Positions 6,183-13,852 of a DNA stretch of 16,856 nucleotides are shown one piece after another. Location: contig JAILDS010000110.1 in assembly GCA_024689165.1 (NCBI GenBank), positions 1-16,856 of the forward strand, in the 5' to 3' direction. The position numbers were made by a program, and so were the translations under genes. The notes below the pieces were generated by a model. It was not told the DNA's origin. It did not search any database and was given only the letters and a program-made list of their open reading frames with translations. Within the stretch, counting starts at the first letter, position 1; every line of letters starts with the position of its first letter. The stretch comes from Clostridia bacterium. GTDB taxonomy: Bacteria; Bacillota; Clostridia; Oscillospirales; Acutalibacteraceae.

Positions 6183-7760
6183 TCAGTCGGTCAGAGAGCG
6201 TTTCTGAGATACGCTGACCTTTTCTTCGTAACAGGCGAAAGACTCGTCGACGAGCTGTTTGTCGGGTTTAGGCGTGAACATGCTGATTATGGGAACGATC
6301 ACAAGCCCAGCGACCATCGCGAAAGCGCCGCAGTTGATGGGAGACTGAAGAAGAGCGGGGAAGTGGGAGCGGAAGAGCATATTGGCGACCATGAGCACGG
6401 AACCGAAGATGAAGCTTGCCCAACAGGCCGCTTTAGTCGTTTTCTTCCAGTACAGACCGTAGAGGAACGGCGCGAGGAATGCACCGGCGAGAGCGCCCCA
6501 GGACACGCCCATAAGCTGCGCGATAAATGTCGCGGAGTTGGAGCTTGTAGCCGTTTGCGAGCTCTTGTACTGGAAGATCGCTATCGAAGCGGAAATGATG
6601 ATGAACACTACGACGAACATCCTTATAAGCAGGACCTGCTTTTTATCGCTCATTTTCTTGACAAACGCGCCTTTTATAAGGTCGATAGTAAGCGTTGAGC
6701 TTGAAGTAAGAACAAGAGACGAGAGTGTGGACATCGAAGCAGAAAGCACAAGCACGACAACGACGGCTATGAGGATGTCGGGCAGGTTCGAAAGCATCTC
6801 GGGAATGATGGCGTCGTAGCCGCCGACGGGTATGCCGTTCTCCGCAAGAGGGATAGAGTCAGAGAACAGTCTGCCGAAGCCGCCGAGGAAATAACAGCCG
6901 CCCGCGACGATAAGCGCGAAGATAACCGAAATGATCGTGCCTTTCTTGACGGCGTCCTCGCTTTTTATGGCGTAGAACTTGCCAACCATCTGAGGAAGTC
7001 CCCACGTGCCGAGAGAGGTCAGGACAACGACTCCGAAGAGGTTCAGCGGGTCCGGGCCGAAGAAGGAGTTGAACGCGCCGGGAGTGGTCGAAACAGCCTC
7101 ATCCGTGACCTTGGCAAGGCCGGTGAGCGCTTCGGTGAATCCGCCTTTTGACATTATCACGGCTGCGATTACGGCGACGATGCCGAAGATCATGATTATG
7201 CCCTGGATGAAATCGTTGATGGCGGTAGCCATATATCCGCCAGCGATAACGTAAATACCCGTGAGGATCGCCATAACAACGATGCAGATCGTGTAGTCAA
7301 GCCCGAAAGCCATCTCGAACAGTCTTGACAGACCGTTGTAGAGGGATGCAGTGTAGGGGATGAGGAATACGAAGGTGATGATCGACGCTCCGATCTTCAG
7401 GGACGGCGAGGAGAAGCGTTTGCCGAAGAATTCGGGCATAGTCGCGGAAGACAGGTGCTGGGTCATGATCCTCGTGCGTCTGCCGAGAACGAACCACGCC
7501 AGCAGCGAGCCTATGAAAGCGTTGCCGAGCCCTATCCATGTGGACGCTATACCGTATTTCCATCCGAACTGACCGGCGTAGCCGACGAATATAACGGCGG
7601 AAAAGTATGACGTACCGTAGGCGAAGGCCGTAAGCCACGGACCTACGGAGCGTCCGCCGAGGACGAAACCGTTCACGTCCTTGGCGCTCTTCCGGCAGTA
7701 GATGCCGACGCCCACCATTACTCCGAAAAAGACAACGAGCAGCAGAATTTTGACAAGCAT
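6183..7760 (-). CDS. Sodium:solute symporter (SSS family)
   Basis: The 525-aa product is a polytopic membrane protein with about 13 hydrophobic segments, of the SSS family (TC 2.A.21; PutP, PanF and SGLT relatives), which couples Na+ entry to uptake of sugars, amino acids or organic acids. The SASMSTLSS segment with S344-T345 matches the conserved Na2-site Ser/Thr pair of PutP (S340/T341). A GGRSVGPW motif near residue 35 and an ATAINDFIQG stretch near 178 are also typical. The substrate cannot be read from the sequence. The ATG has an excellent gaggaggt site (7767-7774). The gene starts 28 bases after the GH28-like gene with no terminator between, so it is the last gene of that operon. This implies that the cargo is a substrate of the two upstream enzymes: a glycoside, uronate or carboxylic acid. 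Confidence 0.9.
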   Translation of the reverse strand: MLVKILLLVVFFGVMVGVGIYCRKSAKDVNGFVLGGRSVGPWLTAFAYGTSYFSAVIFVGYAGQFGWKYGIASTWIGLGNAFIGSLLAWFVLGRRTRIMTQHLSSATMPEFFGKRFSSPSLKIGASIITFVFLIPYTASLYNGLSRLFEMAFGLDYTICIVVMAILTGIYVIAGGYMATAINDFIQGIIMIFGIVAVIAAVIMSKGGFTEALTGLAKVTDEAVSTTPGAFNSFFGPDPLNLFGVVVLTSLGTWGLPQMVGKFYAIKSEDAVKKGTIISVIFALIVAGGCYFLGGFGRLFSDSIPLAENGIPVGGYDAIIPEMLSNLPDILIAVVVVLVLSASMSTLSSLVLTSSSTLTIDLIKGAFVKKMSDKKQVLLIRMFVVVFIIISASIAIFQYKSSQTATSSNSATFIAQLMGVSWGALAGAFLAPFLYGLYWKKTTKAACWASFIFGSVLMVANMLFRSHFPALLQSPINCGAFAMVAGLVIVPIISMFTPKPDKQLVDESFACYEEKVSVSQKRSLTD

Positions 7761-7788
7761 TTCAATACCTCCTCAAAAGATTGTGATT

Positions 7789-9270
7789 TCAAACGTCTTC
7801 AGTCGTTACGCCTTCAGCCGCGAAAAGCATCTTGTGTTCTTCTCTCGGGTCGTAAATGATGGAGGCGTACGGATATTTTCTACCGGCATTGCCGAGAACT
7901 GTGTGGAATACTCTCGCTTCGTTATTCGGTCCGCCGACGCACTCGACGCCGATAAGGCAGTTTCCGTCGGAAGGGACTTGGAAGCCCATATGACAGGCCT
8001 TCATATCACCGGGCGGAACGTCGCTGCATGCGATGACGTTTTCGTTCTCGTCTTTTACAAAAAGCCGTGTGCCGCCGGTAGACGATATCCTCGCCCAGAA
8101 CTCCGAGGGATGCCCTGCCTCAACGTATATGCCCTGCCAGACGGCGGCTGATTCCTCATCCGGGCGGAGCAGGCAGCAGGGCCTTTCTTCATCGCGTATG
8201 AACTCTGCGCCGCCTTCCGTCATCCAGAAACAGCGGCCGTCCCGGAATTCGGTGTTTTTGAGTTCCGTCATGGAAGGGTAGCCGCGAAGGCCGGAAACGT
8301 GGGTCTCAAAAAAGTTGTATTCTATCGCGTCGACCGTGTTGTTCTCAAAACGCAGGTCGGTGACAGGCGGATGTCCCGGACGGATTGTGTACGGGTCGTA
8401 ATTCCAGTTCCCGAGGGTCACGATGTGGTTGTCATGCACGTATACGTTCCTGACCTCGACTTTTTCCTGATCGGGGCAGTCGATGCCCCAGAGTATCATT
8501 CCGAAAGCCTTGCAGTGGTTGGAACGCAGATCGTTGTGGTCGATCTCGATGTTTTCACTTGCCTGAGGCTCGTCGGAGTTCCACCATTCGCTTCGACGCG
8601 GGTCCCGATAGGAAGAAAAAATATATACGCTGTCGTCGCCGGTGTGCATCCTGCAGCCCGTGACGCGCATATCGCGGCAGTTCATCATGCATATGCCGTC
8701 GCCGTTGCCGAAGGACCAGTTGTCGATCTTCAGGTCTTTGAAGACTCCGCCGGAGCATGTGAAGGGCATTATCGCGTAGCTGTGATAGTTGGTTATATGC
8801 AGGCCTTCGATAAGAAAATCGCTGCAGCGGAAAAATCCGATAGGCGCGAGCTTCATGCAGCTGTCGCCGGACTCGCAGTCCATCATCCTCACGGTCCCTC
8901 TGCCTTTTACCGCAAAATCATGGCTTCCGGGAGGAGCGTAAATGAAAGGGATATTCCTGTACCAGTTGTGGCTCCATTTGATATCCGGGTCAAAATTATG
9001 CCCCTTATTCGGTATGTAATGAACGTAATCGAAACAGTCGGGGTGAAGCGAGACAGGCCGAACGTAAGCGTTTTCGTCCGCTGTCTGCTGTAAAACCGCG
9101 TCGTCGCCGAGCATCAGGGTGACGCCGCTTCTGATGACCAGCGACGAAATAACGTAGGTCCTTGAGCCGGGGAGAAAGACCGTCCCGCCTCCGGAGCGCG
9201 CCGCGTCGTCTATCGCAGCTTGTATTTCTTCCCTGCAGTTTTCGTCATTGGACGAGACTGTGATATCCAT
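7789..9270 (-). CDS. GH28-like right-handed beta-helix protein (cytosolic)
   Basis: The 493-aa product has the pectate-lyase-like beta-helix fold with GH28 (polygalacturonase-type) features. The N-terminus is the typical EEIQAAIDDAARSGGGTVFLP segment in part (AIDDAA...GGGTVFLP). The central helix carries NGDG (residues 189-192) in place of the NTD motif and TGDD with D212-D213. The usual GHG motif is replaced by NHCKAFG (H242 retained), and no clear RIK motif is found. Residues about 350-480 look like an added beta-sandwich domain. There is no signal peptide, so it would act in the cytosol, probably on imported oligosaccharides. The start has an aagga site at proper spacing. It lies 26 bases after the CoA ligase gene and 28 before the symporter gene. 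The fold is fairly sure. Polygalacturonase activity is not, since two of four motifs are altered. Confidence 0.75.
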   Translation of the reverse strand: MDITVSSNDENCREEIQAAIDDAARSGGGTVFLPGSRTYVISSLVIRSGVTLMLGDDAVLQQTADENAYVRPVSLHPDCFDYVHYIPNKGHNFDPDIKWSHNWYRNIPFIYAPPGSHDFAVKGRGTVRMMDCESGDSCMKLAPIGFFRCSDFLIEGLHITNYHSYAIMPFTCSGGVFKDLKIDNWSFGNGDGICMMNCRDMRVTGCRMHTGDDSVYIFSSYRDPRRSEWWNSDEPQASENIEIDHNDLRSNHCKAFGMILWGIDCPDQEKVEVRNVYVHDNHIVTLGNWNYDPYTIRPGHPPVTDLRFENNTVDAIEYNFFETHVSGLRGYPSMTELKNTEFRDGRCFWMTEGGAEFIRDEERPCCLLRPDEESAAVWQGIYVEAGHPSEFWARISSTGGTRLFVKDENENVIACSDVPPGDMKACHMGFQVPSDGNCLIGVECVGGPNNEARVFHTVLGNAGRKYPYASIIYDPREEHKMLFAAEGVTTEDV

Positions 9271-9296
9271 AGAGAAGTCCTTTGCTTTCTTCAGAA

Positions 9297-10937
9297 TCAG
9301 ATCTCTATCTCGTTTTGCTGAGCGACGAGATGATCGCCGTTGTAGGTCTTGCGAAGAAGAGGTTTTTCGATCTTTCCGGTCGCGTTGCGCGGAACGTGAG
9401 CGAAAATGAGTTTTTTCGGGCGCTTGTAGCGCGGCATACCCATGCAGAATTCGTTGATCTCATCTTCGGTCAGCGTTTCGCCGTCCTTTGCCTCTATTAC
9501 GGCGGCGGCGATCTCTCCGAGCCGTTTGTCAGGCAGACCGATGACGGCGACGTCCTTGATCTTTGTATGTGCGCGCAGGAAATCTTCGATCTGAACGGGA
9601 TATATGTTTTCGCCGCCGGAGATTATAACGTCTTTTTTGCGGTCGACGAGGTAGATGAAGCCGTCCGCGTCGCGCTCCGCCATGTCTCCGGTATAGAGCC
9701 AGCCTTCGGAGTCGAGCACTTCTTTTGTGGCGGCGGGGTCGTTGAAATAGCATTTCATGACGCCGTCGCCTTTGACGGCAAGCTCGCCCACGCCGGAGCT
9801 GATCTCATTGTGAGCGGCGTCGACTATCTTTACCTGCCAGCCGAAACCGGGAACGCCGATAGCCCCGACCTTGTGGATGTTCTCTACGCCGAGATGGACG
9901 CAGCCCGGACCTATTGATTCGGAAAGGCCGTAGTTCGTGTCGTACTGGTGATTCGGGAAGACATTCTTCCAGCGTTTGATGAGCGACGGCGGAACGGGCT
10001 GGGCGCCGATATGCATCAGCCTCCACTGGTCGAGATTATAGTCCGCAGGGTCGATCTTGCCGGAATCGATCGCGTCAAGGATATCCTGCGCCCACGGGAC
10101 AAGGAGCCATACTATGGTGCAGCATTCCTCGCTGACGGTGCGGATTATCCATTCGGGGCTGACGCCTCTGAGTATCACCGCTTTGCCTCCCGAGATGAGG
10201 GAGCCGAACCAGTGCATTTTCGCGCCAGTGTGGTAAAGCGGCGGGATGCACAGAAAAACGTCGTCTCTGGTCTGTGAATGATGCGCCTGCTCGACCTTAG
10301 CCGAATGCATAAGGCTCCTGTGCGCGTGGAGGATCGCCTTCGGGAAGCCCGTCGTGCCGGAGGAAAAATAGATCGCGCCGTCGTCGTCGTCTGTTATCAG
10401 CACAGCAGGCGCTGTCGAGGAACAGTAAGCTATAAGTTCCTCGTAGCTGTCCGCGAATGATGGGCAGTCCTCGCCGACGTAGAAAAGGTTTTTGACCCTC
10501 GGAGCATTGTCGAGCACGGATTCGATCCTGCCGGTGAACTCCGGCCCGAAAACGAGCGCATCGACCTCGGCGAGCGTAAGACCGTGCAGGATCTCTGCCG
10601 CGTCGAAGCGGAAATTCATCGGTACGACTACTGCGCCGGTCTTGAGCACGCCGAAGTATATCGGCAGCCACTCGATGCAGTTCATCAGAAGGATAGCGAC
10701 CTTGTCGCCCTTTTTGATGCCTCTTGTGAGCAGCAGGTTCGCGAAGCGGTTAGCCTTGGTCTCGAACTCGCCCCAGGTGATCTGCTTTCGGAAAGCACCG
10801 CCTCTGGCGGACTCTATAAGCGAATACTCCCGCCAAGTGACGTGGGGGATGTTCTCGGCGGCGGGGTTTATCTCGACGAGAGCCACGTCGTTTTTGAAGT
10901 ACGTTGCGTTTCTTGTCAGCAATTCGGTGATAGGCAT
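9297..10937 (-). CDS. AMP-forming acyl-CoA ligase (FadD/CaiC-like)
   Basis: The 546-aa product is a complete ANL-superfamily adenylate-forming ligase, which activates a carboxylic acid with ATP and joins it to CoA. All core motifs are present: the P-loop FSSGTTGFPKA (191-201), YGLSES (336-341), YTGD (415-418) with R433, the hinge and GGENIYP segment (441-447), and the catalytic lysine K522 in PRNATGKIEK. The length is normal. It resembles medium/long-chain and aryl acid ligases, and the acid cannot be told from these motifs. The ATG at 10937 has an aaggaga site (10945-10951). It is the first gene of the operon, followed at 26 bases by the GH28-like gene. A CoA ligase with a glycan enzyme and a Na+ symporter is unusual. 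One reading is activation of an aromatic or alkyl acid released from a plant glycoside. Confidence 0.88.
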   Translation of the reverse strand: MPITELLTRNATYFKNDVALVEINPAAENIPHVTWREYSLIESARGGAFRKQITWGEFETKANRFANLLLTRGIKKGDKVAILLMNCIEWLPIYFGVLKTGAVVVPMNFRFDAAEILHGLTLAEVDALVFGPEFTGRIESVLDNAPRVKNLFYVGEDCPSFADSYEELIAYCSSTAPAVLITDDDDGAIYFSSGTTGFPKAILHAHRSLMHSAKVEQAHHSQTRDDVFLCIPPLYHTGAKMHWFGSLISGGKAVILRGVSPEWIIRTVSEECCTIVWLLVPWAQDILDAIDSGKIDPADYNLDQWRLMHIGAQPVPPSLIKRWKNVFPNHQYDTNYGLSESIGPGCVHLGVENIHKVGAIGVPGFGWQVKIVDAAHNEISSGVGELAVKGDGVMKCYFNDPAATKEVLDSEGWLYTGDMAERDADGFIYLVDRKKDVIISGGENIYPVQIEDFLRAHTKIKDVAVIGLPDKRLGEIAAAVIEAKDGETLTEDEINEFCMGMPRYKRPKKLIFAHVPRNATGKIEKPLLRKTYNGDHLVAQQNEIEI

Positions 10938-10976
10938 TATCCGGTCTCCTTCTTCAATGCGCTTTTGGGATTTAAA

Positions 10977-11001
10977 GCGTTGATGTAACGCATGAACGCA
11001 T
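10977..11001. promoter_or_regulatory. Clustered gcgtt half-sites downstream of the ligase promoter, candidate operator
   Basis: Between the -10 box and the ligase gene lie gcgtt (10977-10981) and aacgc (10987-10991), a perfect inverted repeat with a 5-base centre, and a second aacgcat (10995-11001) that repeats 10987-10993 in direct orientation 8 bases away. The cluster overlaps the predicted transcription start near 10993. It could be a regulator site; the regulator is unknown. Confidence 0.4.
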
Positions 11002-11028
11002 TATCTCATTATTTCGGGGAAATGTCAA
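11000..11028 (-). promoter_or_regulatory. Promoter of the ligase-GH28-symporter operon
   Basis: The minus strand has a perfect TTGACA (11028-11023), a 17-base spacer and GATAAT (11005-11000, five of six consensus positions). The predicted start is near 10993. No other good promoter was seen within the three-gene unit. Confidence 0.8.
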
Positions 11029-11100
11029 GCGATTTAAATCATAAAAGCGTGAAGATCATTCTGCCTTTTTTTGTTGAATGTGCACTATTCATTTTTTGTC

Positions 11101-11129
11101 TTGTAATGCAGTGAAAAACATGGTATGAT
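11101..11129 (+). promoter_or_regulatory. Promoter of the superoxide reductase-rubrerythrin operon
   Basis: TTGTAA (11101-11106) is followed after 17 bases by TATGAT (11124-11129), which is preceded by an extended -10 TG. The gene start is 30 bases downstream, with a ribosome site at 11144-11150. No clear PerR-type box (TTATAAT-N-ATTATAA) was found around it. Confidence 0.75.
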
Positions 11130-11158
11130 AAAAAAAATAAGAAAGGGGAGTGATAGTC

Positions 11159-11533
11159 ATGAAATTCCTTAAATGCCCGCATTGCGGCAACATAGCGGTC
11201 CTTTTTGAGGACAGCGGCGTTACGCCCGTATGCTGCGGTGAAAAAATGGTCGAGCTCACGCCGGGTTCCGTCGACGCCGCGCTCGAAAAGCACGTTCCCG
11301 TCGTCTCCGTCGACGGTGACAAGGTGACTGTGACGGTCGGCTCCGTCGAGCACCCGATGCTTGAGGCGCACCATATCGCCTGGATAGTCCTCGAGACCGA
11401 AAACGGCTTTATGAAGGCCGAGCTCGATCCCGTCGGCAAGCCCTGCGCCGAGTTCGCCCTTGCCGCTGCGAAGCCCGTAGCCGCTTACGAGTACTGCAAC
11501 CTCCACGGACTGTGGAAGGCTGATATCGCCTGA
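11159..11533 (+). CDS. dfx: Desulfoferrodoxin / superoxide reductase
   Basis: The 124-aa product is a two-domain superoxide reductase, a cytosolic iron protein that reduces superoxide to hydrogen peroxide without making oxygen, as typical in strict anaerobes. The N-terminal desulforedoxin-like iron site (center I) is shown by C6, C9, C25 and C26. The catalytic center II ligands are H45 (in EKHVPVV), H65 (VEHPM), H71 or H72, and C113 with H116 in YEYCNLHGLWK. The EKH motif carries the conserved lysine next to the active site. The length is normal for a class I enzyme. The ATG at 11159 is chosen over an in-frame GTG at 11150 because aggggag lies eight bases before it. It is co-transcribed with rubrerythrin 19 bases downstream, which would remove the peroxide formed. 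Confidence 0.95.
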   Translation: MKFLKCPHCGNIAVLFEDSGVTPVCCGEKMVELTPGSVDAALEKHVPVVSVDGDKVTVTVGSVEHPMLEAHHIAWIVLETENGFMKAELDPVGKPCAEFALAAAKPVAAYEYCNLHGLWKADIA

Positions 11534-11552
11534 ATAAGAAAGGAGCAATAAT

Positions 11553-12092
11553 ATGGCAAACAAGTACGCAGGTACCAAGACCGAACAGAATCTTCTCGCC
11601 GCTTTCGCCGGTGAGAGCCAGGCCCGCAACAAGTATACCTACTTCGCCTCGACCGCGAAAAAAGAGGGGTATGAGCAGATAGCCGCCATCTTCCTCAAGA
11701 CCGCCGACAACGAGAAAGAACACGCCAAAATGTGGTTCAAGGAGCTTGAGGGTATCGGCACCACCGCCGATAACCTCGCCGCCGCAGCCGACGGAGAGAA
11801 CTTCGAGTGGACCGACATGTACGAGGACTTCGCCAAGACCGCCGAGGAAGAGGGTTTCAAGACCCTCGCCATAAAGTTCCGCATGGTCGCCGCCATCGAG
11901 AAGGCGCATGAGGAGCGCTACAGGGCTCTGCTGAAGAACGTCGAGACCGCCGCCGTGTTCGAGAAGAGCGAGGTCAAGGTCTGGGAATGCCGCAACTGCG
12001 GTCACATCATTGTCGGCACCAAGGCCCCCGAGATCTGCCCCGTCTGCGCCCACCCCAAGGCCTATTTCGAGGTCAGGGAAGAGAATTACTGA
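11553..12092 (+). CDS. rbr: Rubrerythrin
   Basis: The 179-aa product is a classical rubrerythrin, which reduces hydrogen peroxide to water with electrons from NAD(P)H through rubredoxin-type carriers. The N-terminal four-helix ferritin-like domain carries the diiron ligands E21 (in AGESQARNKY), E54 and H57 (E-K-E-H), E98 or a neighbouring Glu, and E116 with H119 (EKAHEERY). The C-terminal rubredoxin domain has C146 and C149 (CRNCG) and C162 and C165 (CPVC). All expected ligands are present and the length is typical. An aaaggag site (11539-11545) precedes the ATG. It is the second gene of a two-gene oxidative defence operon, and a strong terminator follows. Confidence 0.96.
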   Translation: MANKYAGTKTEQNLLAAFAGESQARNKYTYFASTAKKEGYEQIAAIFLKTADNEKEHAKMWFKELEGIGTTADNLAAAADGENFEWTDMYEDFAKTAEEEGFKTLAIKFRMVAAIEKAHEERYRALLKNVETAAVFEKSEVKVWECRNCGHIIVGTKAPEICPVCAHPKAYFEVREENY

Positions 12093-12121
12093 TTTTTTAT
12101 AAATTCGTTACTGTTTTTTAA

Positions 12122-12150
12122 GCACGGCCGTCCGCGGCCGTGCGTTCTTT
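12122..12150 (+). terminator. Terminator after rubrerythrin
   Basis: A perfect 9-bp GC-rich stem gcacggccg / cggccgtgc (12122-12130 and 12135-12143) with loop tccg is followed by the T-rich run gttcttt and more T. It separates the rubrerythrin operon from the kinase promoter, which begins only four bases later. Confidence 0.88.
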
Positions 12151-12153
12151 TTC

Positions 12154-12182
12154 TTGACAAGCATATTTCACAGTTGTATATT
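12154..12182 (+). promoter_or_regulatory. Near-consensus promoter of the FGGY kinase gene
   Basis: Perfect TTGACA (12154-12159), a 17-base spacer and TATATT (12177-12182, five of six) make this one of the best promoters in the window. The ribosome site is the unusual gggggt (12203-12208), eight bases before the ATG. Confidence 0.88.
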
Positions 12183-12186
12183 ATTA

Positions 12187-12198
12187 AATAATATTATT
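12187..12198. promoter_or_regulatory. AT-rich palindrome at the kinase transcription start, candidate operator
   Basis: The sequence aataatattatt is a perfect 12-base palindrome covering the predicted transcription start (about 12189). Its position is right for a repressor site, but such AT-rich palindromes also arise by chance. Confidence 0.3.
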
Positions 12199-12215
12199 AT
12201 ACGGGGGTTGCGCTG

Positions 12216-13802
12216 ATGAAATACGCAATTACGTATGACGTTGGGACTACCGGAGTCAAAACGTGCGTCTTCGAGCTTTCCGACACTGTAAAGCTCATAG
12301 GAAGCGCGTCAAAAGGCTACTCTCTCACGGTCCTCGACAACGGAGGAGCGGAACAGGATCCCGACGAGTGGTGGGAGTGTATGTGCTCAACGACCTTTGA
12401 TGCTCTCAAAGCCGCCAAGCTTACCGGCGACGCTATCGAGGGCATTTCTTTCTGCTCGCAGATGCAGGGGCTCGTGCTCGTTGACAAGGAAGCAAACGCC
12501 GTTAGGCCCGCAATGAGCTATATGGACCAGAGGGCCCGCGACGAGCTGAAAAAGGGCATTGCCTACGGTCCGCAGATAGCCGGCGCGAACGTGGTCAAGC
12601 TGCTGAAATCTCTCAAGATCACCGGAGCCGTCGCCGCGAGCGTCAAAGACCCTGTCTGGAAATACAATTGGGTCAAAGCCCATGAGCCGGAGGTCTTCGC
12701 GAAGGTCCATAAGTGGCTTGACGTCAAGGAGTATCTCATAGCGAGGATGACGGGCAATTTCGTCATGACGCCCGATTCCGCCTTCGGAACGCTGCTGTAC
12801 GATCTTAAGAAAAAGTGCTTTTCCCGTGAGATGTGCGAGATGCTCGGCGTAAAAACAGAACATATGCCCGACCTGATCGCCTGCGATGCAAAAGCCGGTT
12901 CTTTGCGCGCCGAACAGGCCGCGCAGCTCGGACTCCGCGAGGGCACCGCTGTTTTCGGCGGAGGCGGCGATGCGTCGCTTATCGGAGTCGGCGCCGGTGC
13001 TGTCGGGCTCGGCGATACTCATATCTACATAGGTACTTCGGGCTGGGCCTCCACCGTTACCGACAAGAGCGTTGTAGACGCTTCCGCGATGATCGCGGCT
13101 ATAGTCGCCGCTCAGGACGGCTTTTACAACTACTTTGCCGAACTTGAGACGGCCGGCAAGTGCCTTGAATGGGTCAAGGACCACCTCGCGCTTGACGAGA
13201 TCGGCGTATATCTGAACAAAGAGCACGTGGCGGACGGTTACGAGGCAAAGTACACGAGCTTGTACGAATATATGTCAGAGATAATCGATTCCGTGCCGGC
13301 AGGCGCGAACGGCGTCATCTTCACTCCGTGGCTGCACGGCAACCGCTGCCCATTCGAGGACCCGAACGCCAGAGGAATGTTCTTCAACCTCGGCATAGAA
13401 AACGGCAAAAGCGACATGATCCGCGCAGTCGTCGAGGGCGTATGCATGCACCTTCGCTGGTTCCTTGAGTGTGAGGACAAAAAGGTCAGGACTTCTGACG
13501 TCGTGAGATTCGTCGGCGGAGGAGCGCTGTCTGACATAACGAGTCAGATACTTGCAGACGTCACCGGCAAAACCGTCGAGACGGTTGCGAATCCTCAGAA
13601 CGTCGGCGCTGTCGGTGCGGCTGTCGTCGTAGCCTCGGGCCTTGGACTTGCAGGGTCCGTTGCCGACGCGAAAAAGATGATTCGTCCTTCCGCGGTTTTC
13701 AAACCGAACCCCAAGAACAAAGCTGTTTATGACAAGCATTATGTCGTTTTCAAAGAGCTGTATTCTTCGAACAAGAAGAATTTCGCCGCTCTGAACGGCT
13801 GA
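12216..13802 (+). CDS. FGGY-family carbohydrate kinase, xylulokinase-like
   Basis: The 528-aa product is a complete FGGY kinase, a cytosolic enzyme that phosphorylates a sugar with ATP. Visible landmarks are the phosphate-1 motif DVGTTGVKT (8-16), the EQDPDEWWE block (46-54), the YMDQRA sugar-side motif (102-107), GGGGDASLIGVGAG with probable catalytic base D252, the IGTSGW loop (272-277) and the FVGGGALSD adenosine-side motif in the C-terminal domain. The layout is closest to xylulokinase (D-xylulose to xylulose 5-phosphate), but FGGY members change sugars easily, and ribulose, fuculose or gluconate are alternatives. The ATG has a gggggt site and its own strong promoter. The next gene begins 50 bases downstream with no terminator seen, so read-through into it is likely. 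There is no isomerase gene in the window. Confidence 0.85.
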   Translation: MKYAITYDVGTTGVKTCVFELSDTVKLIGSASKGYSLTVLDNGGAEQDPDEWWECMCSTTFDALKAAKLTGDAIEGISFCSQMQGLVLVDKEANAVRPAMSYMDQRARDELKKGIAYGPQIAGANVVKLLKSLKITGAVAASVKDPVWKYNWVKAHEPEVFAKVHKWLDVKEYLIARMTGNFVMTPDSAFGTLLYDLKKKCFSREMCEMLGVKTEHMPDLIACDAKAGSLRAEQAAQLGLREGTAVFGGGGDASLIGVGAGAVGLGDTHIYIGTSGWASTVTDKSVVDASAMIAAIVAAQDGFYNYFAELETAGKCLEWVKDHLALDEIGVYLNKEHVADGYEAKYTSLYEYMSEIIDSVPAGANGVIFTPWLHGNRCPFEDPNARGMFFNLGIENGKSDMIRAVVEGVCMHLRWFLECEDKKVRTSDVVRFVGGGALSDITSQILADVTGKTVETVANPQNVGAVGAAVVVASGLGLAGSVADAKKMIRPSAVFKPNPKNKAVYDKHYVVFKELYSSNKKNFAALNG

Positions 13803-13852
13803 TCCCACAGATACATAAAACCGGTAAAATCAGTCCGAAAGGAAATAGAATT

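Noticed and set aside
11039..11632. Minus-strand open frame (197 aa) across the superoxide reductase gene
   Set aside because: Shadow of the well-supported superoxide reductase and rubrerythrin genes, with no recognisable features and no ribosome site.
12187..12198. PerR/Fur-type box at the kinase promoter
   Set aside because: The palindrome is AT-rich but does not match the 7-1-7 PerR pattern on its right half, and a sugar kinase is not a likely PerR target.
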